A stretch of 64,000 nt of DNA. Source: Diphasiastrum complanatum (Eukaryota; Streptophyta; Lycopodiopsida; Lycopodiales; Lycopodiaceae). The translations under genes were made by a program, and so were the position numbers. Under the pieces are notes generated by a model. That model was given only the letters and a program-made list of their open reading frames with translations, did no database searches and was not told the DNA's origin. Location: contig CM055100.1 of the NCBI GenBank assembly GCA_029204225.1, forward strand, positions 51,831,260 to 51,895,259, in the 5' to 3' direction. This document shows, in pieces, positions 47,041-58,123 of this stretch. Within the stretch, counting starts at the first letter, position 1; every line of letters starts with the position of its first letter.

Positions 47041-49671
47041 TCAAGCATCGATTTTGAGATAAGACCAAGATTTAGATCTATGCTTTGAGAAAACACTTTT
47101 GCAAAGTGGCTTTGTGAGAAGATCAGCAATACATGAAGATGTGTTGACATGTTCCAAGTTGATTTCACCTCCAATGAGCTTTTCCCTTACAAAATGGTGT
47201 GCCACTTCTATATGCTTGCTTCTTGCATGAAAAATAGGACTGTTTGCAAGAGCTTGGGCCGATATGTTGTCACACTTGATCAAGGGAGGATCATCCTCTT
47301 TGATGCACTTTAGCTCCATGATTGACCTCTTGATCCAAAGCACCTCTTTAGTTGTTGTAGTGAGTGCTTTGTACTCGGTCTCACAAGAAGATAGGGATAT
47401 GGTATCTTGCTTCTTTGAAAGCCAAGACACAAGATTGCCTCCAAGAAAGATAGTATATGCATTAATGAACTTTCTATCCATTTTATCACTTGCAAAATTG
47501 AAATCCGAATAGCCAACAATGGTTAGATCTTCATTCTTGTACAATAAACCATAATCTTGAGTAGAAGATACATATCTTAGAACTCTCTTGGCCATCTTCC
47601 AATGTTGGATCTTAGGATCTTGCATAAATTGACTCAATTTGTGCACACAATAGCTCAAATTGGGTCTAGTGATAGTAAGCCAAATTAAGGAGCCTATAAG
47701 ACTCCCATAAAGTATGATGTCCTCAAAGGATCTTTCATCACCTTTAGTAGGGTCTTTTAAATGTTGCTCCATGGGAGTATCTGTGCCTTTACAATATGGT
47801 ACATTGAATTTTCTCAACATAGAAAAGACATATCTAGATTGACAAAAGCATACTCTTCATGAAAATCAATCTCAAGGCCTAAAATGTAATGAATCTCTCC
47901 TAGATCTTGCATTTTAAATTCTCCTCCTAATGCATCCTTAGTTTCTTGAACTAGCATCAAACAACTTCCACTAAGAATAATGTCATCTACATAGATTAGA
48001 AGAATGACAATATTACTACCATCAAACTTTAAGTACATAGAAGGATCATAGTCACTAAGCACAAATCCTAAAGAAAGTAGAAAGTTGTTGAGTCTTGAAT
48101 ACCATGATCTAGGTGCTTGCTTCAAGCCATAAAGACTTCTAAATAGCAAACACACCTTAGATTTATCCTTGATGAATCCTTGAGGTTGTTCCATGTATAT
48201 CTCCTCCTCAAGATAGCCATTCAAAAAAGTGTTGGAGACATCAAGTTGATACAATTTCCACTTAAAAAATAGACCATGGACACCATAGAACTATAGTTAG
48301 GATGCCCCAACCTTCTATGCCATAGTTCCTCCAAAGAAATATGAGAAGCAAAAGCACCATCACAAGAGTTAGCATACTCTTTGGGATCAAGCTTGTAGAT
48401 TCCACCATATCTAGACCCAAATGCAAGGATCTCATCATGCTTCTTGATTGTACATGTATCAAAATTGAAATTCACATCTAGTCCACTATCAAGCAATTGC
48501 CCAACACTAATAAGATTTTTTGTTAACTTAGGAACAAAAAGTACTTTAGATAGAGAAAGAACTTCTGATGATGAAAGCTTTAAGGGAATGGTCCCTATGT
48601 CTTCAATAGCACACTCATGATCATTTGCTGTGTAGATGGACTTCTTGGTTCCTTCATAAGGTGTCATGGATGAAAAAGAATGCTTGGAGCTACACATATG
48701 TGAGGAAGCTCCACTGTCGATGTACCACGAACCATCCTTCTTGAAAGGTGATGAAGAAAAATTTGAGACCATAAGAGATCTCTCTCCATCACTTGCATGA
48801 GCATCTTCCTTCTCTTTATTGGAAATGTTGGCTTGCTTGAATTGACTCTTCTTCTTGAAGCAATTGGTGGCATAATGCCTCTTCTTGCCACAAAAGAAAC
48901 ACTTGATGTTTTTCTTCTTCTTCTTGGATGTGAAAGCTTGAGAGGACTCATCCTCTTCTCCTTTCTCCTTGGAAATAAGATTGTTCTTGCTTGAAGAGGG
49001 TTGGTGTTGATTCTTACTTCTTGACTTGTGCTTGTCTTTGGTAAAGAGGGCTTTACCATCAATGTTGAGAGACAGTCTTTCCATTTTCAAGAGTTTATAC
49101 TCTTGTTTTGATTCTTCAGAAATGAGCACACTTTGGAGTGCTTCCAAACTTGGTAGCTCCTCCTTAATGGCATAACTCTGAACAAGGTTGTCATATTACT
49201 CCTTTAACCCATTAATTATGACTTGAACAAGTTCATTTTGGTTGATGGAGTCTCCTATGCATGACAATTCTCTATGAAGGTCTTTAACTCTCATTACATA
49301 AGTTGAAGCACTTTCATCACTTCTCTGTACACGTTGAAAATTTTGGTTTCTTAGTGTTAGAAGTCTAGAAGTATTATTTGCCTCATAGATGGACTTGAGA
49401 GTATCCCAAGCATCTTTGGCATTAGTACAAGCACCAATTTCTCTTAAGATGTCATTTGATACATTCATTTAATATAATGTAGAGCCATCCTAGCTCTCTT
49501 TTTGTACTTTGTAATTTCTTGAGGAATTTGTGGTTCTTCTTCAATACCAAGTACAATATACATCACATCTTGTAGAATTAAGACAGATTCCATCCTAACC
49601 TTCCAAATTGAGAAACTGGAGGTTGCCAATCGTTCACTTGCTTCTAATAGAAAGGCACCCATTGAAGCCAT
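47041..49671 (-). pseudogene. gag-pol coding region of element D (gag, PR, partial RT, RNase H)
   Basis: Gag starts at about 49,671 (MASMGAFLLEASERLATSSF), shifts frame at 49,466 and has one in-frame stop at 49,196. The zinc knuckle CFFCGKKRHYATNC lies near 48,900, protease WYIDSGASSHMC near 48,710 and pre-integrase LWHRRLGHPNYSSMVS near 48,300. At about 48,270 the sequence jumps from this segment straight to WKLYQLDVSNTFLNG of RT, so the whole integrase and the N-terminal part of RT are missing. RT continues with LYGLKQAPRSWYSRL and YVDDIILSG (47,990). After a frame change at 47,817, RNase H (47,041-47,820) has GSLIWLTITRPNLSY, VSWLSKKQDTISLSS, FHARSKHIEVAHHFVREKL and CIADLLTKPL. Sequence quality is far better than in the neighbouring relics. 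Confidence 0.9.
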
Positions 49672-50377
49672 AAAGAATGTTGGAAATAAAAAAAGATGGA
49701 TGAAAAAATTGCTTATCTTCTCACTATAGGAACCAATCAAGGGCAAAAAACCAAATCCTATGTAAGACTAAGCAAAAAACTGTGAAATAGATCTCACTAG
49801 TTTGACAATCTCTCTAAAACAAGATTTGAATAATCAAAAAAGATGAAGTATGGCAAAAGTTATGGTTCTCTGAATTTCACACGTGTGAAATACTCCAAAA
49901 ATGTCAAATTGACTCAAATACAATCTATTTGTATGAAACAATTTGCCTAGATCCTCTAAATTTTGCCTAAATCACATATAGATGAGATTGGTCAACTTCT
50001 GGGTGATTTTTGTGATCATTCAAGTCTAGGCGTCCTACCTACACCTATTCAAAAGGTTATAACTTTTGATTGGCTTATCCAACTGTCATGATTCAAATTG
50101 CATCAGATTCTACCATTTCTAGCTTTCTAGTGGGCCAAATTGCATAAATTTTGGATCTAAGGTGAGAGAGAACCACCAAACTGAAAATGGGCAGATTACA
50201 CACATGCCTACACCTGAAATTCTGTACAGTACATGATCTGGACCGATCAAAGTGGTATGAGACTCTAAATCACCAGAAAACTGCAAACTAGCTAGGAAGT
50301 AGAATCTAGACAATTTCTAGATTGAAATCTGATCAAATTTGCAAACTTTTGATTAGATTTGCTTGTAAATCTTAGGT

Positions 50378-50391
50378 AGGCTCTGATATCA
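50378..50391 (-). other. primer-binding site of element D
   Basis: On the minus strand TGATATCAGAGCCT directly follows the 5' LTR end (...TTCAACA). It differs by one base from the usual initiator tRNA-Met site TGGTATCAGAGCC. The region from here to the gag start (49,672-50,377) is an untranslated leader with no gene. Confidence 0.8.
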
Positions 50392-51006
50392 TGTTGAATT
50401 CACACGTGTGGGATGCCCTACACATGTACTTTTGATCTCCTAAGCCCAATAATACCATAAAGATCAAACTAGCATTGATTGACAATAGGAAAGCTGATCA
50501 TACAAGAAATATTATCGTGTTACAAGCAAGATGTATCAACAAAATATGAAACTATGTACAATAAATGCCTCAACTCGGCTAGAGAGAGAATATGAATGTA
50601 CAAACTCGAGTAGAGAGAGAGAGGGTACAAAGAGCTTAGTCTCCAAATTTGTATTACACACAAAAATCATCATCTTCTCAATGAGAGTACATCACACATA
50701 TATAGATCCATGGAATCTCCTCCTACTTTGAGTTGAATTGGAGTTATGAATCCACCTCTCAAGCTATCTAGACTTATTCAAGCCACCTCAATATGTCTAA
50801 TTGTGTCACCTAGTATTTTCATGCATTAAATGTGGCATGCAAAGTACAAATGACAATTCCTATGGTAGCTCGAGTTTCTACTTCTACCTACCTTGAATAT
50901 TTTATTCTAAGACGAGTCTTTACTAAGCCAAAAGAGCTCAATTCATCTTTGGCATTTTTAGGACCCCTACTTACAACATTAGATAGATTTTTCCAATATT
51001 TCAACA
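50392..51006 (-). repeat. 5' LTR of element D (615 bp)
   Basis: This is the partner of 46,399-47,011. The extra AG lies in a GA-rich run near 50,612. All differences from the partner seen by eye fall within the first 330 bases (plus-strand order); the remaining 280 bases are identical. Confidence 0.93.
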
Positions 51007-52200
51007 ATACCTTCCAATCAGAAGGATTCGAAGTCAAAGGCCAAGAGCACAAAGTGTGCAAGCTGCACAAAGCAATCTACGGTCTGAAACAGGCTACAAG
51101 AGCACGGTTTGATAGAATCAACTCTTATCTCATTCAATTGGGATCTGCAAACAATTCACTGACTGTAATGTTTATTCAAAGCATATAGCACCAATTCAGT
51201 TCACATAGCTCTTTACGTAGATGATGCATTTATTTTGTTTAACGACACTTCTCTTATGCACTCTATTAAGGAGTGATTTGTCAAAGGAATTTGACATGAT
51301 TGATTTAGGGAGCTGTCCATTCTTTGCTAGAATTCACATTACTAGAAATATGCCTCAGAAGAAAATCTATCTTAGCCATCAAGCATATCTAAAAGGCATT
51401 TTAGAAAAGTCTCATTATGTCTCAATGCAAACCAACTGATACTCCAATAGATCCAAGTATAGTATTTGGCTAAACCTACTTGTGCTAATTCTGTTAGTGA
51501 AGTTTTTCGACATAGCGAAGTACCCTTATCATTCACTAATTCATATCTTTGATATTGCAATGCTCTGTAGTAGAACCAAATTTAGCATACATTGTTAGCA
51601 CGTTAAGTCAATTCATGTCTAATCCTAGGATCTCTCATTGGAAAGCATTAAAGAGAGTGATGAGATATATTCAGAGACGTTTGGATCACATTTACGTTAT
51701 GATGGAAATGCTATCGACCCACTCGTCCTGTGAGGCTACTCCGACTCAGATTGAGGAGGAACAGTCTCTACCAGAAAATCTACCTCCGGATTTCGTTTCT
51801 ATCTAGCAGGGGGTCAAGGAAGCAAAAATCAGTTGCGCTTTCTTTGACCGAGGCAGAGTACATCGCAGTATGTCAAGCTTTAAAAGAAACTGTATGGATC
51901 AGGTTGTTACTTCACGACTTACATGACACTTAGTTCAATGCTACCACCAATATGTGTGACAAGCTGAGTTGTATTTCACTATCATTGAATCCCAGATTTC
52001 ATGGCAAATCCAAGCACATAGAAATCCAGTATCATTTCATTCGGGAGAAAGTTTTCTCAGGGCAAGTGATTCTTCAATACTGCTCCACAACAAAAATGGT
52101 CACAGATATCTTCACCGAAGCGCTTCCCAGGATCAAGCATCAAAAGTTCTTCAACATGTTGAACCTGACGAAGATACCAAGGCACCAACCGTGACCTTAA
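51007..52200 (+). mobile_element. Copia element C, right half (RT C-terminus and RNase H)
   Basis: It continues the RT frame of 46,398 with FQSEGFEVKGQEHKVCKLH, AIYGLKQATRARF and ALYVDDAFI (about 51,215). It then decays through stops to SHWKALKRVMRYIQRRLDH (51,640), SRKQKSVALSLTEAEYIAVC (51,820-51,890) and FHGKSKHIEIQYHFIREKVF with VTDIFTEALPRIKHQKF (51,990-52,160), which are the RNase H signatures. The purine tract AAGGGGGAT then leads into the 3' LTR. The catalytic YVDD is intact, unlike relic B. Confidence 0.88.
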
Positions 52201-52207
52201 GGGGGAT

Positions 52208-52780
52208 TGTTGGAAATTAAGCCCACAGTTGTCTCCTTGGTGAATGACTAATTTATATTTCATGATTCTTCCTGCACGTTTATTGATCATTGATCTAGGG
52301 TTGGGTGAAACCAACTTTGGTTCTACGTCTGCTCATCTGATACCTGCATGAATCACAACTTAAACAACCAAATTTATTTGAAGAACGTCTACAATGGGCT
52401 TCTGATTGATCTCAGTAAAGGGTAACCAATCCTATCATAATTTCAAGTTCAGATGTTAAGTTTAATAACTTGAAGTCATTGAAGATGACATCTTCAAGGA
52501 CTTCCACAAACTTGCATTTAGAACAAGTCTGCAGAAAAACTCTTGCCACTTTGTACAAAGCCAAATCCACATCAGATTCAGCTCCAGTGAAGCCTGTGAT
52601 AATTACTTCTCAGTAGTGCATCAATGGATAGATGACCCATAAATACACTAAGTGTCGGAACAATTTGCAGAAATAAACTATGTTTTCAACATGTTCGGCT
52701 TTTTCGCATTTCTCCGAAATGCGACACTTGCATAGTTCAAAAGTTTAACTTGTGCAGTTCGAAAGTTTAACTTTTTTTAA
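52208..52780 (+). mobile_element. probable 3' LTR of Copia element C (end undetermined)
   Basis: TGTTGGAAATTAAGCCC begins directly after the purine-rich AAGGGGGAT, a standard Copia 3' LTR start. No second copy was found upstream of 44 kb, so the right end cannot be fixed by comparison. By about 52,785 a different module homologous to 31,790-32,285 begins. Confidence 0.6.
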
Positions 52781-52784
52781 CACC

Positions 52785-53700
52785 TTTGGCCTCACTTAAT
52801 CTTAATGGATCTCCTAGATATTGTGGTAGGATAAACTATTATATCTTAGACTTTTGGATATTCTAAGAGGATTTGTACCAAGAAGCATTGATGAATTGTC
52901 TACAAGAGGTTGTGGATAGTTTCAAAGTGTAATTGTCAATTTATTCAATTTTGATCTTATAAGTTAGGTAATACTTCACCTTGTGTTTCATGTAAAGTTT
53001 TATACATGAAAGTGATGTCACTAACTTATAGAGAGTGAAACCCAGAAGGAAAATTTATCGCTAAGCATACTTTCCAAACTTGAGTTTCTACTCCAAGGCA
53101 GAAATAATCAATTGAAAGATTGTGCTATCTCTGAGTACTTGTTTGATATTTGAAGTCAAACTAAGAATAGTGATTTTCTAGACGAATGTTGAAAGTTAAA
53201 GAAGTAGTTCTTGTTTTTCCTTTCATGTTTTGAGGATAGAACTTGTTCAAAGAGGGAAGAATGTTACATCCATGTCTTGTATATAGTATTCCTAGACTTG
53301 GATACACAATATTCTAGTACTCAAGATTATTGGTTACGCCTTGTTATTTCGAACTAGGCCATAAATGTAATTAATACCCTCCTTGTGAGGATGTTGGGAC
53401 ATGTGGAGCTATTGCATGGGTTCGGATGACTATTGGCATAGTGTAGAGTGTTAATAGTAATGTACTGCATGTATGGGAATACTATGTGCCTGCATGGGCA
53501 CGTTCACAGGTCCTAATTCCATTCATGTTGTGAGATTCATTGCTAGGTTCCTCTCTCTACATCTGCATCCTATCCTCTGGCATGGGGGAGATGCTATTGG
53601 AGATTGATCAATAGCATATGCATGGTTGGGTGGTTTGTGGCTATATGCAACTGTTTTATTGCAACCAAGGAGAGAATTCATAGAGGACTGTACATTCCGA
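52785..53700 (+). mobile_element. Gypsy-type 3' module, polypurine tract and LTR, second copy
   Basis: The part 52,785-53,261 is homologous to 31,790-32,285, including nested inverted repeats at 52,958-53,030. The purine tract AGAGGGAAGAA precedes an LTR starting TGTTACATCC at 53,262. LTR blocks TTGGATACACA.. and GCATGGTTGGGTGG match the LTR at 26,386-26,900. No coding region is attached, so only the 3' end of the element remains here. Confidence 0.65.
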
Positions 53701-54250
53701 AGTGGTTCAAGTACATAAGCGAAGATTCATAAAACTAAGAGCTTTGTTGATAGTAGTAGCACGGGCTATACTATAGAAGCATGTCATCAAACAAGTATGT
53801 ACCATGCAAGCATCTATAGTATGTGTTTTTCAAAGTCAAAGGGTTGGACGTGAATAAGCAAAACATGTTCATTCACCAGCCATGGTTGAGCAAATATGAA
53901 ACATTTCATGTGATATGTATGTCAAGATCGATGCACTTGCAATGCAGAAAAAAGTAGAATTTAGAAAGTTTAGACAAATGGCACTATTTGAAGATGACGC
54001 TTCTTTTTTACCTCCAATTAGTCTTTTACAATAAGTTTGTAAGGCATTTGTGTCAGCCATGGCATTGAAAAACCATTTGTATTATGGTGAACATTTGTTG
54101 CTAAAAATAGCCTAGCATCACAAGGAACTAAGAAAAATCTTGTTGAATTTGGGTCGTTTTGGTAATTTGACAATTACAAAAAATATGGCATTCTTTATTA
54201 GATAGAGTAGAGATTGCCTTTATGCCAATTTGGTCTTCATTGTTTGAAAA
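53701..54250. other. spacer, no gene seen
   Basis: Short open frames only, without recognisable motifs. Confidence 0.5.
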
Positions 54251-54318
54251 TGACCAAGGGGGTCGATTGGTTATCTTGACATCCAAAATTTGTTTGGTCT
54301 CAAGTTTAAGCCTCCCTT
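54251..54318 (+). repeat. tRNA-like (SINE-like) sequence, copy 1
   Basis: GGTCGATTGGTTATC resembles an RNA polymerase III A box, and about 35 bases later CAAGTTTAAGCC resembles a decayed B box. The sequence is the inverted partner of 54,511-54,578. It lies in a wider inverted repeat and is probably the head of a tRNA-derived SINE. Confidence 0.45.
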
Positions 54319-54402
54319 TGGAGACCAAGAAACATCATTTGAAAATGTTGAAGTTAAAAGTTTTGGAAACATTGATTCTTTGTTAAATGATAAAAATCTT
54401 AA

Positions 54403-54472
54403 AACCTCATGTACTTTGTTTATCTTAAGACGTGAGAAACCTCATGTACTTTGTTTATCTTAAGACATGAGA
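54403..54472. repeat. 35-bp tandem duplication
   Basis: Two units starting AACCTCATGTACTTTG follow each other with one difference (ACGTGAG / ACATGAG). They lie between the two tRNA-like sequences. Confidence 0.85.
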
Positions 54473-54510
54473 AACAAAATAGTGTATTTGATAATGCTTC
54501 AAGGTTTTCA

Positions 54511-54578
54511 AGGAGAGGCTCGAACTTGAGACCAAAGAAACTTTGGATGTCAAGATAACCAATTGAGCCAACACCCTT
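54511..54578 (-). repeat. tRNA-like (SINE-like) sequence, copy 2
   Basis: On the minus strand TTGGCTCAATTGGTTATC matches a polymerase III A box and, about 33 bases downstream, CAAGTTCGAGCC matches a B box core. The box spacing is that of a tRNA. There is no clear acceptor stem, so it is not a functional tRNA gene; a tRNA-derived SINE head is more likely. Confidence 0.5.
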
Positions 54579-57190
54579 AACTTTGTATTTGATAATGAGA
54601 TTTACACCAAGTTAGACCATGAAACATAATTGGTCGCATCATTGTTTAATTAAGATTTTAGTGATGCAAGGGTTGCACACTATGAAATAGATAGCATGAT
54701 TTAAAGATATTAAGCACCTTAGTCAACTCTTGTAGAAATTATTCACATCTTACCACTAGACAAAGTTAAAGACAAAACTTATGCCATAAAGTACACAAGA
54801 ATGACACATCTAGTAACACTTATTGCCCATATTCTAAGCTTAACAATGTATTTCTTCATTCAAGGTTTGTACAAAACATTTGGAGGCTTCATTGTTGTGG
54901 GCTCTACTTCCTTGTACCATTACAATCTATTTATTGACTAAAAAAAATGTACATTATACTCCTAGATATTGGGTGGGGCCAAGGTAGCTCTCCACATTTA
55001 TTTAGTTTAGCTTTTCATGCAAAGAATTTCAATTTGCTTAGGGTGATTTCACACACACATGCCCTCCAAGGTTGAAGTTCCTATTTAGAATTATTGGCTT
55101 TCCATTTGCTCTTAACAAAATAGTTGTCCTCATCCACTTTCGCACATATTTTTTTATGTGGAATGCAAAATAACTTCTTGTGGCATGGACCATTGCTTCC
55201 CATCTCCACTTTTTTAGGGTCCCTATCTTTTGTCCTCTACTTGAAGGCCTAGTGCTCATCTTTACTTTCTATTTTGGAGTCATCTCTAGAAGCAAAATTT
55301 TCATGTGGACAATCGATCAAACATTGACATATAACACATGAAAATTTTGGCAAAACACCAATGATGAGATGCCAAATGGCACATCCACATTTTGGCAAAT
55401 TTGCATGCTCCATGTGGCAGCCCGTTGTTGGTTGTTTGCACTCATACTATGTTGAGAAAATAAAAGTAAAAAGAAAAGCGATTTTTTTTTAATTGCACTT
55501 GGTCAGAAGGCTTGAGGGCCTTGGGCCTTCTAACCTGCTCAGGCATTAACACCTCGAACTTGGTCCTTCCCCCACAAAAGATTTTCCTTTGAGACTAAGC
55601 TGAAGATTTCCACATGCAATTGAAAAATAAAACAACAATGGCAAAGAGAAGAGAAGAAAGGAAGTCTGTTTCTAAACGGGTTATAGAACAAGAATAACAA
55701 TGGCAAGAGAGTGTGCCCAAAGGTGGAGTTGGAGGAAGCAAATGTGAGAGGGTATTGTGTGATTCTAACTTCTAAGATATGTAAGTGAGATGTCAAAACA
55801 CCTTTATTTTGCAAATTGTTTTTATAGAAGAGAGTAAGATACACAACGTGCAAAAAAAAATTTGGGAGTGGGGGCTACGAGGGCATTATGCCCAAAGGCC
55901 AGCCGCCTGAGGGTGCATGCCCTTCCTTGGGCGGAAATGCCTAAGGAGGCGTGCTTAACTTTTTTTTTTTTGTTGCGTAAATTTTTTTTAACACACCTTC
56001 CAAGCAGAAGGTGCGTATAAAAAAAGGTAATTTTTTAACTTGCACATTCTAGTTATTTTGTCATAAATTGTTTCCTCCCAGTGTGGGAGACATCACCATT
56101 CTATTCATGAATAAGTTAAAAATGAAATTGTGGGATGCGGAAGGTGCATGTAAGAAAATTTACATGACCTTCTGTGCAACACTTGCATTAAGAAACAAAA
56201 AAGCCCATCCTGGGAAAAGGTAAGAGTCCATGTCAAATTCCAAGCCTGCTCAGAGGGTGACCTCCTCCCCTCAACAAATTTTCAGTTTCTAGTAAATAAA
56301 ATATTATAGTTTAATAACCCATATTTTTGCCTTTTTACAACCTCAGAACTAGCGCCTCTTCTTTTAACAAAAATAAATTTACACTGACCTTTTGGATGTC
56401 AAAAGGTCCATGTAAAAAAAATTTACTTAAAAAAAGTAAAAACAAAAATAACGACTGGGAAGGAAGCCTCGCAGGGGCATTCTGGAAGGGGACGCTTTTC
56501 ATATGGGGACTGCCCTCGAAGGGTGACCTTACCCCCTCGTGAAATCATTTTTTCCTTTTTTATGAATAAAAAAGAAACTCTTCATGTAAAGGACTGATAC
56601 CCAAAGAGTCCCGACGCCCATTCCAAGGCACTCGCACACATGGGAGGTATAGGACCAGTTGGATATTATATGGCTGCATGAAAACCAACATTGCTTATGG
56701 TATATATGTCACTCAGCCATGTGGCACTCCTAGAGCAGGGAACCGGGAGATGGTGCCCAGGAGTCGGGCGCCAGGAGCAAGTGGTGGGCTCAGGCCTGGA
56801 TCAGAGAGGGCCGTCGACGGGCTATTGGGGAGGGGCGGAGCCGCGGAGGGGGTGGGCATATAGTCTAGACGAATAGGCTTAAAGCAATAAAAAAATGGTT
56901 TAAAAAAATAAGAAGGATCACACAATTGATTCCTAGATAATTATCCAAATAGTAATTAATTATCCATATAATAATTAATTACTAAATAGTAAAGACCCAA
57001 CAAAAAACATTCTCATTGGATATTGAAACATCATGCCACGTGGCATAAATCTAATCGATCGTGACTTAATATATTCAGCGACGTTAAGCTCCATCCCCCG
57101 CGCGAAGGAGTTTGAACGTTTGAACTTTGAAGAGTGGACAGTACAGACCGTACATATTATACCGTACACCTACAACGACTGTTGTTACTT
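54579..57190. other. spacer with short foldback motifs, no gene seen
   Basis: No coding evidence was found. Between 55,860 and 56,540 GC-richer blocks alternate with T and A runs. Three short foldbacks built on AAGGT/ACCTT lie near 55,994-56,014, 56,139-56,176 and 56,384-56,412. Two related CCCTC-rich blocks occur near 56,245-56,275 and 56,510-56,540. Confidence 0.5.
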
Positions 57191-57196
57191 TTGTGT

Positions 57197-57470
57197 TATA
57201 AAATATGAATTCTATCATATTTTTCTCATTAATGCAATATCTCAAATATAAATAACATTAATAAAATGAGCCCCGATTATTTAATTGTTTTTATTATAGT
57301 TATGGCTGCTAATCGGTGTTGGGTCCCGTCCATACTCGCGCGCTCTCGGCTTCTGTCCGGGCTGCGTGCTCTCTCTCTCTCTCTCTCTCAGGCCTGAAAG
57401 AAACTGTGAGAGAGAGAGAAAAGACAGCGCGCGCCAGAGCAAGCGAGAGAGAGAGAGAATGTAGCTTAGT
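57197..57470 (+). promoter_or_regulatory. probable SCAR promoter and leader with TATA box and GAGA/CTCT tracts
   Basis: TATAAAAT at 57,197 is a candidate TATA box. At 57,369-57,390 a (CT)n run is followed by (GA)n runs at 57,405-57,420 and 57,445-57,458, forming a possible hairpin. Such GA/CT tracts are bound by plant BBR/BPC factors and are common in plant leaders. A donor-like GGTAAGATT (57,471) and acceptor-like TTGACAG and GACACAG near 58,072-58,101 suggest an intron in the 5' leader. All of this is inferred from position. Confidence 0.4.
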
Positions 57471-58123
57471 GGTAAGATTGAGGATTGCAGAGAGAGCTTG
57501 GAAATGGTTATTTGGAGCAGACACGGGAGCCTGAAGTAGTAGCCAGAGCGCAAGTGTTTTGAAGATGAGGGGAGTTGGAAAAGTACAGGTTCTACTGGAA
57601 CAAAAAATACTTCGCAAGAGACCGCGGCTGTCCGAAATGTTTACCACCGAGGAGCGACGGATTAGGAGCTATCTTATAATCGTTGTAATAACGTCATTCA
57701 GTAGTGAGAGCACACGTCGATTACCAAGACTGTTTGCCTAGATCAGTCAGTGCGGTTTGCTTATCATATGTAAAGGGATTTAGTAATGCCTGGGCGGTTC
57801 AACATATAGAAGAGCGTCTCAATTAGTCTGGAGGAAGACTGAATCGGCTATGTTCATGTTTAAAATAAGACGCTGGCTAGAGCCGAAATTTTCCTTGTTG
57901 CGGTAAGGGAGAATTTTTTAGTCAAGTGATGTGCTACCTGGTGAACTTTAACTAGTCTTTGCATCTCGCTGAACTTTAGAGCTCATACGATTCATGCTCT
58001 TGGCCAGTGGCATTCACATGAAAGCCCATACGTTGCTCTCTGTAACTCTTACCCAGGATATCATAGATTGACAGAAAGATTTGAAGATAGAATTTAGACA
58101 CAGGAGAGCTGAGCGGGGTAAGA

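Larger units (their letters stand above)
46399..51006 (-). mobile_element. complete nested Copia-type LTR element D (4.6 kb), integrase deleted
   Basis: Two LTRs in direct orientation (46,399-47,011 and 50,392-51,006) bound a minus-strand interior with primer-binding site and polypurine tract. The flanking bases are ATACT on the left and ATACC on the right, a probable 5-bp target duplication with one change. The element sits inside the RT of element C. Removing it together with one copy of the duplication lets the host frame continue from KEEWYT into FQSEGFEVKGQEHKVC without a shift. Coding is gag, protease, pre-integrase, then directly the middle of RT and RNase H; integrase and the first part of RT are gone. 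The high LTR similarity makes it the youngest insertion in the window. Mobility would need proteins from a related copy. Confidence 0.93.

Noticed and set aside
57455-57520. Possible tRNA gene (TAGCTTAGTGGTAAG resembles an A box)
   Set aside because: No B box or foldable cloverleaf follows within tRNA distance; it lies in the presumed SCAR leader.
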